Source: Streptomyces sp. RKAG293
GTDB taxonomy: Bacteria; Actinomycetota; Actinomycetes; Streptomycetales; Streptomycetaceae
Direction: 5' to 3'
Length of the DNA stretch: 64,000 nucleotides
NCBI RefSeq assembly: GCF_023701745.1
Contig: NZ_JAJOZB010000001.1
Span: 3,416,501 to 3,480,500 of the forward strand
Shown one piece after another: positions 1-9,555 of the stretch. A model generated the notes under the pieces. It searched no databases. It was not told the DNA's origin and saw only the letters and a program-made list of their open reading frames with translations. A program made the translations under genes and the position numbers. The stretch's first letter is position 1, and the number at the start of each line of letters is the position of its first letter.

Positions 1-75
1 CAGAACACACAGCGTCCGCTGGTAATGGTGACGACGTGTCGGAGAGATTGGTTCCCGATAAAGCGTTGCATATGC

Positions 76-107
76 CAGAGGCGACCGGATTTCTCCGGTC
101 GCCTCTG
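76..107 (-). terminator. Rho-independent terminator downstream of ndk
   Basis: A perfect 14-bp stem (76-89 with 94-107) closes a TTTC loop. It lies about 100 nt beyond the ndk stop codon when read on the minus strand. The symmetric stem could also serve a plus-strand gene lying outside the window. The rest of 1-204 shows no gene. Confidence 0.7.
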
Positions 108-204
108 AGCTGATTGGACGTCAGTCGGCGAGCCTGCACCGCAGGTCAGAGGGGGTACGGCCGGTCGGCACATACACCCGGAAGCGGGACGGCGGGCCGA
201 TTGT

Positions 205-618
205 TCAGACCAGGCCCGGGAAGAAGAGCTTGATCTCACGCTCGGCGGACTCCGGGGAGTCCGAGGCGTGGATGAGGTTCTCGCGCACGATGCTGCCGAA
301 ATCCCCGCGAATGGATCCGGGGGCGGCGGCGATCGGGTCGGTGGGGCCGGCCAGCGCCCGTACGCCCTCGACGACGCGCTCGCCCTCGACGACCAGCGCG
401 ACGGACGGGCCCGAGGCCATGAACTCCATCAGCGGCTCGTAGAACGGGCGGCCGACGTGCTCGGCGTAGTGCTGCTCCAGGGTGCCGAGATCGAGCGTGC
501 GCAGTTCGAGGGCGCCGATCGTCCAGCCTGCCTTGCGCTCGATCCGGCCGATGATCTCGCCGATCAGGCCGCGGCGGACGGCGTCCGGCTTGAGAAGGAC
601 AAGGGTGCGCTGGCTCAC
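205..618 (-). CDS. ndk: Nucleoside diphosphate kinase
   Basis: Cytoplasmic enzyme that passes the gamma-phosphate of an NTP to an NDP through a phosphohistidine, balancing NTP pools. The 137-residue product has the usual NDK length. It opens with the family start (QRTLVLLKPDAVRRG) and carries the active-site signature NLIHASDS near residues 114-121, with His117 as the phosphorylated residue. The GTG at 618 is chosen because AGGAG lies seven bases upstream. The frame stays open further upstream, but that part reads through the neighbouring gene and does not match the family. It follows DUF4233 and folC on the same strand, so co-transcription is possible. Identity is secure. Confidence 0.97.
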   Translation of the reverse strand: MSQRTLVLLKPDAVRRGLIGEIIGRIERKAGWTIGALELRTLDLGTLEQHYAEHVGRPFYEPLMEFMASGPSVALVVEGERVVEGVRALAGPTDPIAAAPGSIRGDFGSIVRENLIHASDSPESAEREIKLFFPGLV

Positions 619-668
619 GGTACGGCTCCTACTGACGGTGACGGGTATGACGACATTACAAGGCGTGG

Positions 669-1004
669 TCAGGCCACCTGCGCCGAGTGCCTCGCCTTGG
701 CCTCGTCGATCTTCCGGCCGAAGTGGATGGAGGCCCACCACAGGGCCGCGAAGACCACGCCCAGGAAGTACATCGTCCCGACCCAGTAGCCGCTCACGAC
801 CAGGGCGATCTGCAGCGCCCAGCCGATCGTGAGGGCGCCGGGGCGGGACAGCATGCCGCACAGCAGCACGCACAGCAGCATCCCCGCACCGCACACCGCC
901 CACACGGTGCCGGCCGTCAGGTCGTCCTGCTTCATCGCGACGAGACCGGCGAAACCGATCACGAAGAACTCACCGATCAGGGTGCTCGCGCACAGGGTCC
1001 GCAT
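669..1004 (-). CDS. DUF4233 family small membrane protein
   Basis: A 111-residue protein with three to four hydrophobic segments (about residues 5-22, 33-52, 59-76 and 80-93) and a short basic cytoplasmic tail. It matches what I know of the DUF4233 family, found just after folC in many actinobacteria; its function is unknown. The ATG at 1004 lies nine bases after the folC stop. The folC end supplies a GTGAGG-like ribosome binding site, so the two genes are probably translationally coupled. The conserved position suggests a link to folate metabolism or to ndk, but nothing in the sequence demonstrates one. Confidence 0.88.
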   Translation of the reverse strand: MRTLCASTLIGEFFVIGFAGLVAMKQDDLTAGTVWAVCGAGMLLCVLLCGMLSRPGALTIGWALQIALVVSGYWVGTMYFLGVVFAALWWASIHFGRKIDEAKARHSAQVA

Positions 1005-1013
1005 CGTGCCGCC

Positions 1014-2540
1014 TCACTTCCGGCCCAGCAGCAGCCGGGCCTCTCCCACGGTGAACACCGATCCGGTGACCAGCACGCCCGCCCCCGAGTACGCGCCCTC
1101 GTCCTCGGCGAGGGTGATCGCGGCCTCGATGGCGTCGTCCAGCCGCGCCTCGACCTGCACCCGGTCGTCGCCGAAGACCTCGACGGCCAGCGCCGCCAGC
1201 GCGTCCACGTCCATCGCCCGGCTGGTCGAGTTCCGGGTCACCACGACCTCGGAGAACACCGGCTCGAACGCCTCCAGCAGCCCGCGGACGTCCTTCTCCG
1301 CACTCGGACCGACGACGCCCACCAGATGGGTGAAGTCGAAGACCTCACTGACCGCGGCCGCCGCCGCCCGTGCGCCGGCCGGGTTGTGCGCGGCGTCCAG
1401 GACGACGGTGGGGCTGCGCCGGATGATCTCCAGGCGGCCCGGCGACGTGACGGACGCGAAGGCACCGCGGATGGTGTCGATGTCCAGCGAGCCGACCCGG
1501 GTGGTGCCGATGCCGAAGAACGCCTCGACGGCCGCCAGCGCGACCGCGGCGTTCTGCGCCTGGTGCTCGCCGTGCAGCGGCAGGAAGATCTGCTCGTACT
1601 CGCCACCGAGCCCGCGCAGCGTCAGCAGCTGGCCGCCGACCGCGATCTCACGGTGCACGACCCCGAACTCCATGCCCTCGCGGGCCACCGTCGCGTCGAC
1701 CTCGACGGCGTGCTTGAGCAGCACGGTCGCGGCGTCGACGGGCTGCTGGGACAGCACGACGGTCGCGTCCTTCTTGATGATCCCGGACTTCTCCACGGCG
1801 ATCTCGCCGGGCGTCGTGCCCAGCCGGTCGGTGTGGTCGAGCGCGATCGGAGTGACGACGGCGACCGAGCCGTCGATCACGTTGGTGGCGTCCCAGCTGC
1901 CGCCCATGCCGACCTCGACGACCGCGACATCGACGGGGGCATCGGCGAAGGCCGCGTAGGCCATCGCGGTGAGCACCTCGAAGAACGACAGCCGGTGCGG
2001 CTGCGCGTTGTCCGTCATCTCGATGTACGGCTGGATGTCGCGGTACGTCTCGATGAACTTCTCGGCGCTGATCGGCTGCCCGTCCAGGCTGATCCGCTCC
2101 GTCATCGCCTGCACGTGCGGGCTGGTGTAGCGGCCGGTGCGCAGATGGAAGCCGAGCAGCAGCTGCTCGACCATGCGGGCGGTGCTGGTCTTGCCGTTGG
2201 TGCCGGTGATGTGGATGGCCGGGTAGGTGCGCTGCGGCTCGCCCAGGATGTCCATGAGTGCGGTCATCCGGTCGAGCGACGGCTCCAGCTTCGTCTCGGG
2301 CCAGCGCCCGGTCAGCTCCCCCTCGATCTCCCGCAGCTCACGCTCGGTCTCGGGGTCCTTGGGCGGGGCCGGTACGCCGTCGTCCGGCGTGAGCGGGACG
2401 GGCGTGCGCAGGGTACGGCTGCCTGCCTCGATCACCGCCATGTCGGCTTCCCGGACGGGCCCGCCGTCGGGGGCGTCGTCGTCCGGAGTCTCGTCGAACA
2501 GGTTTGCTGCCGCGTCGTCGTTCTGGGGGTGCTCGCTCAC
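1014..2540 (-). CDS. folC: Bifunctional folylpolyglutamate synthase / dihydrofolate synthase
   Basis: Adds glutamate to dihydropteroate and extends polyglutamate tails on folates, using ATP, in the cytoplasm. The 508-residue product has a variable acidic N-terminal extension of about 70 residues. It is followed by the Mur-ligase-type ATP loop GTNGKTS near residues 113-119, the folate-binding ERISLDG segment, and the C-terminal ligase domain with VLDAAHNPAG. The GTG at 2540 (reading VSEHPQ) is preferred to an ATG 33 bases upstream because related Streptomyces proteins, as I recall them, begin this way. Only a weak GGGCGG precedes it, so the exact start is less certain than the identity. It lies downstream of valS but is separated from it by a terminator. 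Confidence 0.95.
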   Translation of the reverse strand: MSEHPQNDDAAANLFDETPDDDAPDGGPVREADMAVIEAGSRTLRTPVPLTPDDGVPAPPKDPETERELREIEGELTGRWPETKLEPSLDRMTALMDILGEPQRTYPAIHITGTNGKTSTARMVEQLLLGFHLRTGRYTSPHVQAMTERISLDGQPISAEKFIETYRDIQPYIEMTDNAQPHRLSFFEVLTAMAYAAFADAPVDVAVVEVGMGGSWDATNVIDGSVAVVTPIALDHTDRLGTTPGEIAVEKSGIIKKDATVVLSQQPVDAATVLLKHAVEVDATVAREGMEFGVVHREIAVGGQLLTLRGLGGEYEQIFLPLHGEHQAQNAAVALAAVEAFFGIGTTRVGSLDIDTIRGAFASVTSPGRLEIIRRSPTVVLDAAHNPAGARAAAAAVSEVFDFTHLVGVVGPSAEKDVRGLLEAFEPVFSEVVVTRNSTSRAMDVDALAALAVEVFGDDRVQVEARLDDAIEAAITLAEDEGAYSGAGVLVTGSVFTVGEARLLLGRK

Positions 2541-2621
2541 GCCGCCCAGTCTACGGAGCCGGTGCGGGTCCACATGCCCGGGTGAGCGGGCGGCGGCCCG
2601 CGCGCCCCCGGAGAACGCGGC

Positions 2622-2664
2622 GGACGCGGGGCCGGCCCGTGGCGAACGGGCCGGCCCCGCGTCC
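2622..2664 (-). terminator. Terminator between valS and folC
   Basis: A perfect 19-bp G+C-rich stem (2622-2640 with 2646-2664) has a 5-nt GGCGA loop, about 25 bases past the valS stop. No U-tract follows, which is normal for this genus. It implies that folC has its own promoter in the short space after the hairpin. Confidence 0.85.
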
Positions 2665-2688
2665 AGGAGGTCCGGGTGGTGCCGCGGC

Positions 2689-5319
2689 TCAGCTCAGCGG
2701 CAGGGCGTCCAGCTGGGCGGTGATGCGGGCGATGTCCGCCTCGGCCGCCGCCAGCCGGACCCGGATCTTGTCCACGACGGGCTCGGGCGCCTTGGCGAGG
2801 AACGCCTCGTTGCCGAGCTTGCCCAGCGCCTGCGCCTTCTCCTTCTCGGCCAGCCCGATGTCCTTGGTCAGCCGCTTGCGCTCGGCCTCGACGTCGATCG
2901 TGCCGGACAGGTCCAGCGCGACGGTGCCGCCGGCGACCGGGAGGGTCGCGGTGGCGCTGAACTCGTCACCGGCCGGCTGCAGACGCAGCAGCTGGCGGAT
3001 GGGCGCCTCGTGGGCCGCCAGCGCGCCCGGCAGCGTGAGCTGCGCGGGGACCTTCTGGCCGGGCTGCAGGCCCTGGTCGGCGCGGAACCGGCGGACCTCG
3101 GTGACCACCCGCTGGACGCCGGCGATCTCCTTCTCGGCCGCCGCGTCCCGGAAACCGCTGTCCTTCGGCCAGTCGGCGATGACGACCGACTCTGCACCGG
3201 TGAGCGTGGTCCACAGGGTCTCGGTGACGAACGGGACCACCGGGTGCAGCAGCCGCAGCAGCACGTCCAGCACCTCGCCGAGCACCCGGCCGGAGACCTC
3301 GGCGCCGCGGCCGCCCGCGAAGAAGGTGGTCTTCGACAGCTCGACGTACCAGTCGAAGACCTCGTCCCACGCGAAGTGGTAGAGCGCCTCGGAGAGCTTG
3401 GAGAACTGGTAGTCCTCGTACAGCGCGTCCACTTCGGCGACGACCGTGTTGAGCCGGGACAGCACCCAGCGGTCGGTGGCCGACATCTCCTCGGCGGGCG
3501 GGAGTTCACCCTCGACCGTCGCGCCGTTCATGAGCGCGAAGCGCGTCGCGTTCCAGATCTTGTTGGTGAAGTTGCGGGACGCCTGGACCCAGTCCTCACC
3601 GATCGGCACGTCGACACCGGGGTTGGCGCCGCGCGCCAGGGTGAAGCGGACGGCGTCGGAGCCGTAAGTGTCCATCCAGTCCAGCGGGTTGACCGCGTTG
3701 CCGAAGGACTTCGACATCTTCTTGCCGAACTGGTCGCGGACCATGCCGTGCAGGGCGATGGTGTGGAACGGCGGGGTGCCGTCCATCGCGTACAGGCCGA
3801 ACATCATCATCCGGGCGACCCAGAAGAAGAGGATGTCGTAGCCGGTGACCAGCACCGAGTTGGGATAGAACTTCTCCAGCGACTCCGTCTGCTCGGGCCA
3901 GCCCAGCGTCGAGAACGGCCACAGGCCCGACGAGAACCACGTGTCGAGCACGTCGGTGTCCTGCGTCCAGCCCTCACCGGCCGGGGGCTGCTCGTCCGGT
4001 CCGACGCAGACGACCTCGCCGGCCGGGCCGTACCAGACCGGGATGCGGTGGCCCCACCAGAGCTGGCGCGAGATGCACCAGTCGTGGAGGTTGTCGACCC
4101 AGCTGAAGTAGCGGGACTCCATCTCCTTGGGGTGGATCTTCACCCGGCCGTCGCGGACCGCGTCACCGGCGGCCTGCGCCAGCGGGCCGACCTTGACCCA
4201 CCACTGCAGCGACAGCCGCGGCTCGATGGTCGTCTTGCAGCGCGAGCAGTGCCCCACGGAGTGCTGGTACGGGCGCTTCTCGGCGACGATGCGGCCCTCG
4301 GCGCGCAGGGCCGCCACGATGGCACTGCGGGCTTCGAGCCGGTCCAGGCCCTCGAACGGGCCCGGGACGGTGATGATCGCCCGCTCGTTCATGACGCTGA
4401 GGTTCGGCAGGTCGTGCCGGCGGCCGATCTCGAAGTCGTTCGGGTCGTGCGCCGGGGTCACCTTGACGGCGCCGGTGCCGAACTCCGGGTCCACGTGCTC
4501 GTCCGCGACGATCGGGATGCGGCGGCCGGTGAGCGGCAGCTCGATCTCGGTGCCGACCAGGTGCGCGTAGCGCTCGTCGCCCGGGTGCACGGCGACGGCG
4601 GTGTCACCGAGCATCGTCTCGGCGCGGGTGGTGGCGACGACGATGGCGTTGTCGCCCTCGCCGTAGCGGATCGAGACGAGCTCGCCGTCGTCGTCCTGGT
4701 ACTCCACCTCGATGTCCGAGATGGCGGTCAGACAGCGCGGGCACCAGTTGATGATGCGCTCGGCGCGGTAGATCAGCTCGTCGTCGAAGAGCTTCTTGAA
4801 GATCGTCTGGACGGACCGTGACAGTCCCTCGTCCATGGTGAAGCGCTCGCGCGACCAGTCGACGCCGTCGCCGAGCCGGCGCATCTGGCCGGAGATCTGG
4901 CCGCCGGACTCTTCCTTCCACTGCCAGACCTTCTCGACGAACGCCTCGCGGCCCAGGTCGTGGCGGGACTTGCCCTCCTTGGCCAGCTCGCGCTCGACGA
5001 CGTTCTGGGTGGCGATGCCCGCGTGGTCCATGCCGGGCTGCCACAGCGTCTCGTACCCCTGCATCCGCTTGCGGCGGGTCAGGGAGTCGATGATCGTGTG
5101 CTCGAAGGCGTGGCCCAGGTGCAGGCTGCCCGTCACGTTCGGCGGCGGGATGACGATCGTGTACGGCGGCTTGTCGCTCTTGGCGTCGGCCTCGAAGTAC
5201 CCACGCTCCACCCAGCGCTCGTACAGCTTCCCCTCTACCTCGGCCGGCACGTACGCGGTCGGCAGTTCGGGGGTGCTGTTCGGCCCGCCATGGGGGCTGC
5301 GCTGAGAGTTGTCGGTCAC
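2689..5319 (-). CDS. valS: Valine--tRNA ligase
   Basis: Class I aminoacyl-tRNA synthetase that charges tRNA-Val. It is 876 residues long, typical for bacteria. The HIGH-type motif is HLGH at residues 67-70 and the KMSKS motif is present at 534-538. An editing domain lies between them ([17 protein letters not shown] region), and the C-terminal end is a coiled-coil arm rich in Lys/Glu/Ala. The GTG at 5319 (VTDNSQ) starts the family-like reading. No T-box leader is visible in the 120 bases upstream. It diverges from the Pro/Gln-rich membrane protein gene at 5441. Confidence 0.97.
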   Translation of the reverse strand: MTDNSQRSPHGGPNSTPELPTAYVPAEVEGKLYERWVERGYFEADAKSDKPPYTIVIPPPNVTGSLHLGHAFEHTIIDSLTRRKRMQGYETLWQPGMDHAGIATQNVVERELAKEGKSRHDLGREAFVEKVWQWKEESGGQISGQMRRLGDGVDWSRERFTMDEGLSRSVQTIFKKLFDDELIYRAERIINWCPRCLTAISDIEVEYQDDDGELVSIRYGEGDNAIVVATTRAETMLGDTAVAVHPGDERYAHLVGTEIELPLTGRRIPIVADEHVDPEFGTGAVKVTPAHDPNDFEIGRRHDLPNLSVMNERAIITVPGPFEGLDRLEARSAIVAALRAEGRIVAEKRPYQHSVGHCSRCKTTIEPRLSLQWWVKVGPLAQAAGDAVRDGRVKIHPKEMESRYFSWVDNLHDWCISRQLWWGHRIPVWYGPAGEVVCVGPDEQPPAGEGWTQDTDVLDTWFSSGLWPFSTLGWPEQTESLEKFYPNSVLVTGYDILFFWVARMMMFGLYAMDGTPPFHTIALHGMVRDQFGKKMSKSFGNAVNPLDWMDTYGSDAVRFTLARGANPGVDVPIGEDWVQASRNFTNKIWNATRFALMNGATVEGELPPAEEMSATDRWVLSRLNTVVAEVDALYEDYQFSKLSEALYHFAWDEVFDWYVELSKTTFFAGGRGAEVSGRVLGEVLDVLLRLLHPVVPFVTETLWTTLTGAESVVIADWPKDSGFRDAAAEKEIAGVQRVVTEVRRFRADQGLQPGQKVPAQLTLPGALAAHEAPIRQLLRLQPAGDEFSATATLPVAGGTVALDLSGTIDVEAERKRLTKDIGLAEKEKAQALGKLGNEAFLAKAPEPVVDKIRVRLAAAEADIARITAQLDALPLS

Positions 5320-5440
5320 CCGGCCATTCTACGGGCGCCCCCGCACCGCTCGTTACGAAGCCGTAGCGGGCCCGGCGTAAGCGGCGGGTAAGACATCCGG
5401 AAGGATGGGTGCACGGTCGTTTACGGAGGGGACGAGTCAT

Positions 5441-6382
5441 ATGAGCTACAACCAACCGCCGCCCGATCCCGGCTACGGCGGGCAGCCGAACCCCTACGGG
5501 CAGCAGCCGCAGCAGCCGCAGCAGCCCGGCGGATACGGCCAGCCCCAGCCGGGCGGCTACGGTCAGCCGCCTCAGCAGCCCGGGTACGGCTACCCGGCGC
5601 AGCAGGTCCCCCCGCAGCCCGGCCCGTACGGACAGCAGCCGCAGCAGGGCTTCGGCGGCTATCCGCCGCAGCCGCCGCCCGGGAAGAAGAACACGGTGTG
5701 GATCGTCATCGCCGCCGTGGTCGTCGTCGCCGCGATCGGCGGTGGCGCCTTCGCGCTCCTCGGCAGCGGGGACGACAAGGACAAGGGCACAGTCAGCAGC
5801 AGCGGCGGCACCACGGGCGGCACCAAGGGCAGCGGCAGCGACGACGGCAAGAAGTACAAGCTGACCGCTCCGCAGACCGTCGCCGGTGACTTCCAGCTCA
5901 AGGACCCGCTGGACGACGACAGCAAGACCGAGATGAACAAGGTGCCCGGAGTCGCCAACCCGGCTCCGGCGGGCGGCAGTTACGAGAGCAGCACCAAGAA
6001 GAAGATGCTGTTCAGGGGCGTGTGGGGCACGGTCGCCGATCCCGGGAGGGAGGTGGACGCGCTCTTCGTCAGCGGCACGCAGGACATCACCAAGGAGGGT
6101 GACGCCGAGCTGGTCGGGACCCCGGAGAAGGTCACCCCGGACGGGCTCGACGGCGGCGCCGTCATGAAGTGCCAGATCGTCCGGTTCAAGGCGCCCACCA
6201 CCAGCACCTCGCCGGTGAAGAGCGCGGACGTTCCGCTGTGCATCTGGTCCGACCGCAGCACCGTGGCCATGGTCATGGTCGTCGACCCGATCGCCGCTCT
6301 CACCGGCAGCGGCCCCAGCATCAGCGACACCGCGGCCACCACCGCGAAGGTGCGCAAGGACGCGCGCGTCGAGATCAAGTAG
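5441..6382 (+). CDS. Pro/Gln-rich single-pass membrane protein, copy 1
   Basis: A 313-residue protein in three parts. There is a cytoplasmic tail of about 80 residues built of Pro-Gln-Gly-Tyr repeats, one transmembrane helix near residues 85-107, and an extracytoplasmic domain of about 200 residues. The outer domain contains the pattern MKCQI...PLCIWSD, so two cysteines probably pair. The ATG at 5441 has GGAGGGG at the right distance; an upstream ATG in frame is rejected. The next gene is a clear paralogue. The domain has no function I can name. P/Q-rich tails of this kind occur in many actinobacterial membrane proteins. Confidence 0.88.
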   Translation: MSYNQPPPDPGYGGQPNPYGQQPQQPQQPGGYGQPQPGGYGQPPQQPGYGYPAQQVPPQPGPYGQQPQQGFGGYPPQPPPGKKNTVWIVIAAVVVVAAIGGGAFALLGSGDDKDKGTVSSSGGTTGGTKGSGSDDGKKYKLTAPQTVAGDFQLKDPLDDDSKTEMNKVPGVANPAPAGGSYESSTKKKMLFRGVWGTVADPGREVDALFVSGTQDITKEGDAELVGTPEKVTPDGLDGGAVMKCQIVRFKAPTTSTSPVKSADVPLCIWSDRSTVAMVMVVDPIAALTGSGPSISDTAATTAKVRKDARVEIK

Positions 6383-6466
6383 ACCGCGGCGCGGCAGACC
6401 GTGACCGCGTAGCGGTACCCGGCCACACGAAGCAAGACGTACGTTCCACGAGGGGAAGCACCACAC

Positions 6467-7270
6467 ATGAGCTACAACCAGCCGCCGCCGGGTTACGGCC
6501 AGCCGCAGCAGCCGCAGCAGCCCTACGGCCAGCAGCCGCCCCAGCCCGGGTACGGCGGCTACCCCCAGCAGCCGCAGCAGCCCCAGCAGCAGGGCTGGCC
6601 GCAGCAGCAGGGTTACCCGCAGCAGCCCCAGCAGCCGCAGCCGCAGCAGGGCTGGAACGGCCAGCAGCCGGGCCAGCAGCCCGGATACCCGCCGCAGCCG
6701 CCGCAGGGCAAGAGCAAGGCCGTCCCTGTGGTGATCGGCGTCGTGGTGCTCGCCGCGATCGGCGGGGGCATCTACTTCGCCACCAGTGGCGGTTCCAGCG
6801 GCAGTGGCGGCGGCTACAAGATCGCCTTCCCGGAGAAGATCGCCGACGGCAAGTACACCAAGTCGTCGGAGAACATCGGCACCCCTGAGACGGGCAAGTC
6901 GGACGCCGGCATCACCGACCCGACCAGCGTGCGGGGAACGTACAAGTCGGACAAGGAGACGGTCTCCCTCTCCGGCGGCGAAGGCAACGTCACGGACCCC
7001 AAGGCTGCGGTCGACAAGATCCTGTCGAGCGGTCTCAGCAAGAGCGGCTCCGAGGCCACCGAGCAGCACCCCGCCGGATTCGACGGCACCGTGATGAAGT
7101 GCGCCGGTGGCGGCTCGTCCATGCCCTACTGCGTCTGGGGCGACGACAGCACCGTGATGATCTCGATGTACATCAACATCGACCTCAGCGGTACGTCCAC
7201 GCCGCCCTCGGCCGCCGACTGGGCGAACACCACGGCCAAGATCCGCAGCGAGATCCGCGTCAAGAAGTAG
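6467..7270 (+). CDS. Pro/Gln-rich single-pass membrane protein, copy 2
   Basis: A 267-residue paralogue of the preceding gene with the same plan: a Q/P/G/Y-rich cytoplasmic tail, a transmembrane helix near residues 85-105, and an outer domain ending in a matching pattern (TVMKCAGGG...PYCVWGDDSTVM...TAKIRSEIRV). The ATG at 6467 has GAGGGG upstream. The two genes are 84 bases apart and probably form one transcript ending at the hairpin at 7299. They probably arose by tandem duplication followed by divergence of the outer domain. Function is unknown. Confidence 0.88.
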   Translation: MSYNQPPPGYGQPQQPQQPYGQQPPQPGYGGYPQQPQQPQQQGWPQQQGYPQQPQQPQPQQGWNGQQPGQQPGYPPQPPQGKSKAVPVVIGVVVLAAIGGGIYFATSGGSSGSGGGYKIAFPEKIADGKYTKSSENIGTPETGKSDAGITDPTSVRGTYKSDKETVSLSGGEGNVTDPKAAVDKILSSGLSKSGSEATEQHPAGFDGTVMKCAGGGSSMPYCVWGDDSTVMISMYINIDLSGTSTPPSAADWANTTAKIRSEIRVKK

Positions 7271-7298
7271 CCGCACCCGTGCGGTAGCCGCACAACGC

Positions 7299-7334
7299 GA
7301 AGGGGGCGCCCGGCAGTTGCCGGGCGCCCCCTTC
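7299..7334. terminator. Bidirectional terminator between membrane paralogues and clpX
   Basis: A 17-bp perfect inverted repeat (7299-7315 with 7318-7334) lies between two convergent genes. It can stop transcription from both the plus-strand membrane proteins and minus-strand clpX. Confidence 0.88.
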
Positions 7335-7353
7335 GGTGTCTGTCCGCCGAGCG

Positions 7354-8637
7354 CTAGGCGCTCTTCTGCTCGCCCTTGCCGATGATGCGCGGCTCACGCG
7401 GCACCAAGGTCGGGTTGACGTTGGAGTGCACGACCTCGTCGGTGATGACGACACGGGCGACGTCCTTGCGGGACGGCACCTCGTACATCACGGACATCAG
7501 CACCTCCTCCATGATGGCGCGCAGCCCGCGCGCGCCGGTCTGGCGGAGGATCGCCTGGTCGGCGATGGCTTCCAGCGCGCTGTGCTCGAACTCCAGCTCC
7601 ACACCGTCGAGTTCGAAGAGCTTCTGGTACTGCTTCACCAGTGCGTTCTTCGGCTCCACGAGGATCTGCAGCAGCGCCTCGCGGTCAAGGTTGTGGACGG
7701 AGGTGATGACCGGTAGCCGGCCGATGAACTCGGGAATCATCCCGAACTTCACCAGGTCCTCCGGCATGATCTCCTGGAACTGGTTCGCGGCCTGGATCTC
7801 GCGCTTGGAGCGGATCGTCGCGCCGAAGCCGATGCCCTTGGCGCCGGCCCGCGATTCGATGATCTTCTCCAGGCCCGCGAAGGCACCGCCCACGATGAAC
7901 AGCACGTTCGTGGTGTCGATCTGGATGAACTCCTGGTGCGGGTGCTTGCGCCCGCCCTGCGGCGGCACCGAGGCCGTCGTGCCTTCCAGGATCTTCAGCA
8001 GCGCCTGCTGAACGCCCTCACCGGACACATCCCGCGTGATCGAAGGATTTTCACTCTTGCGAGCGACCTTGTCGATCTCGTCGATGTAGATGATCCCGGT
8101 CTCGGCCTTCTTGACGTCGTAGTCGGCCGCCTGGATCAGCTTGAGCAGGATGTTCTCGACGTCCTCGCCGACGTAGCCCGCCTCGGTGAGCGCGGTGGCG
8201 TCGGCGATGGCGAACGGCACGTTCAGCATCCGGGCGAGGGTCTGCGCGAGCAGCGTCTTGCCGGATCCGGTGGGACCGAGGAGCAGGATGTTGGACTTGG
8301 CGAGCTCGATGGCGTCGTCGTGGCCCCGGCCGTTGTTCTCACCGGCCTGCACCCGCTTGTAATGGTTGTAGACCGCGACCGAGAGGGCCTTCTTCGCCGG
8401 CTCCTGGCCGACGACGTAGCTCTCCAGGAACTCGTAGATCTCCCGAGGCTTGGGCAGATCCTCCCACCGCACTTCGGAGGACTCGGCCAGCTCCTCCTCG
8501 ATGATCTCGTTGCAGAGATCGATGCACTCATCGCAGATGTACACACCAGGCCCTGCGATGAGCTTCTTCACCTGCTTCTGGCTCTTGCCGCAGAACGAGC
8601 ACTTGAGCAGGTCGCCGCCGTCACCGATGCGTGCCAC
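7354..8637 (-). CDS. clpX: ATP-dependent Clp protease ATP-binding subunit ClpX
   Basis: Hexameric AAA+ unfoldase that feeds tagged substrates to the ClpP1P2 chamber. It has 427 residues. An N-terminal zinc-binding domain has cysteines 13, 16, 35 and 38. Walker A is GPTGSGKT and Walker B is IIYIDEIDK. The pore and arginine-finger region and the IGF-type ClpP-docking loop (KGIGFGA) are present. The GTG at 8637 (VARIGDGG) matches the family start; an ATG 60 bases upstream would add an unrelated extension. A hairpin at 8728-8760 separates it from clpP2, fitting the known separate transcription of clpX in Streptomyces. Confidence 0.97.
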   Translation of the reverse strand: MARIGDGGDLLKCSFCGKSQKQVKKLIAGPGVYICDECIDLCNEIIEEELAESSEVRWEDLPKPREIYEFLESYVVGQEPAKKALSVAVYNHYKRVQAGENNGRGHDDAIELAKSNILLLGPTGSGKTLLAQTLARMLNVPFAIADATALTEAGYVGEDVENILLKLIQAADYDVKKAETGIIYIDEIDKVARKSENPSITRDVSGEGVQQALLKILEGTTASVPPQGGRKHPHQEFIQIDTTNVLFIVGGAFAGLEKIIESRAGAKGIGFGATIRSKREIQAANQFQEIMPEDLVKFGMIPEFIGRLPVITSVHNLDREALLQILVEPKNALVKQYQKLFELDGVELEFEHSALEAIADQAILRQTGARGLRAIMEEVLMSVMYEVPSRKDVARVVITDEVVHSNVNPTLVPREPRIIGKGEQKSA

Positions 8638-8727
8638 GAGGTGTTTCCCCTTCGCCTGGGATCCGCCTAGTCCAACGGAACCTGGTGCTTCTCTCATCGA
8701 CGGTACCTTGCCGCGCCCCCCGTGCGG

Positions 8728-8760
8728 GCCCCCCTTGGACCTACTCAGTCCAAGGAGGGC
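8728..8760 (-). terminator. Hairpin between clpP2 and clpX
   Basis: A 13-bp stem (8728-8740 with 8748-8760) has a single mismatch and a 7-nt loop. It falls about 50 bases after the clpP2 stop and about 90 bases before the clpX start. It is the likely end of the clpP1-clpP2 transcript, or an attenuator if some read-through reaches clpX. Confidence 0.7.
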
Positions 8761-8810
8761 GGTAACGCTTCCGCACTACGGTGCCCCGCAGGGGTACCGC
8801 GACCTGCCCG

Positions 8811-9500
8811 TCAGACCGACGCGGAGGTCTTACGGGTGGAGACGATCTGGTCGACCAGACCGTACGCGAGGGCTTCCTCGGCGGTCAGGATCTTGTCGCG
8901 CTCGATGTCCTCGCGGATCTGATCGATCGGCGTGGTGGAGTGCTTGGCGAGCATCTCCTCCAGCTGCGCGCGCATCCGGATGATCTCGTTGGCCGCGATC
9001 TCCAGGTCGGAGACCTGACCCCGGCCGGTCTCGCTGTACGGCTGGTGGATCAGGATCCGGGCGTTCGGCAGCGCCATCCGCTTGCCGGGGCTGCCGGCCG
9101 CGAGCAGCACGGCCGCGGCGGAGGCCGCCTGGCCCATGCAGACCGTCTGGATGTCCGGCTTCACGAACTGCATGGTGTCGTAGATGGCCGTGAGGGCCGT
9201 GAACGAGCCACCGGGCGAGTTGATATAGACGGAGATGTCGCGGTCCGGGTCCATCGACTCCAGGCACAGCAGCTGCGCCATGACGTCGTTGGCCGAGGCG
9301 TCGTCGATCTGCACGCCGAGGAAGATCACGCGCTCCTCGAAGAGCTTCGCGTACGGGTCGTACTCGCGCACGCCCTGCGAGGTGCGCTCGACGAAGCGCG
9401 GAATGATGTAGCGGGCCTCGGCGCCGAGCACACCTGGCGCCTCGGCCATCGTGCGCTCGTAGAGGCCGCTACCGGGGAAATTCAGGGAGTTCACTTTCAC
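8811..9500 (-). CDS. clpP2: ATP-dependent Clp protease proteolytic subunit ClpP2
   Basis: Serine peptidase of the Clp chamber. It has 229 residues from the first of two candidate GTGs (9500 and 9494); AGGACG lies upstream of the first. The catalytic triad is Ser127 (QAASAAA), His152 (LIHQPY) and Asp202 (ERDK), and the handle-region signature INSPGGS is present. The N-terminal extension of about 30 residues before the conserved core is typical of actinobacterial ClpP2. It lies 55 bases downstream of clpP1 on the same strand, so it is co-transcribed. ClpP1 and ClpP2 are expected to form a mixed tetradecamer. Confidence 0.95.
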   Translation of the reverse strand: MKVNSLNFPGSGLYERTMAEAPGVLGAEARYIIPRFVERTSQGVREYDPYAKLFEERVIFLGVQIDDASANDVMAQLLCLESMDPDRDISVYINSPGGSFTALTAIYDTMQFVKPDIQTVCMGQAASAAAVLLAAGSPGKRMALPNARILIHQPYSETGRGQVSDLEIAANEIIRMRAQLEEMLAKHSTTPIDQIREDIERDKILTAEEALAYGLVDQIVSTRKTSASV

Positions 9501-9555
9501 CGTCCTGGTGATGAGCAGTGGGCTGGGCGGGTTCGGCGGAGGGGGCCTGAGGTGC

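Noticed and set aside
687..2585. Open frame of 632 codons opposite folC
   Set aside because: It lies antisense to a confident gene, has a biased Arg/Gly/Val composition without domain features, and reflects the long open frames common in high-G+C DNA.
2227..4821. Open frame of 864 codons opposite valS
   Set aside because: Antisense to valS with shadow composition (Leu/Gly/Arg/Asp-rich) and no plausible start signal.
5320..5440. T-box leader before valS
   Set aside because: The spacer is short and lacks the T-box sequence and a stem I anchor.
5460..5690. Repeat DNA in the P/Q-rich gene start
   Set aside because: The repetition is coding, with a good RBS and helix downstream, so it is a low-complexity protein tail and not a CRISPR or satellite array.
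4604..7276. Open frame of 890 codons opposite the Pro/Gln membrane genes
   Set aside because: It crosses three confident genes and its Leu/Arg run comes from the complement of the P/Q repeats.
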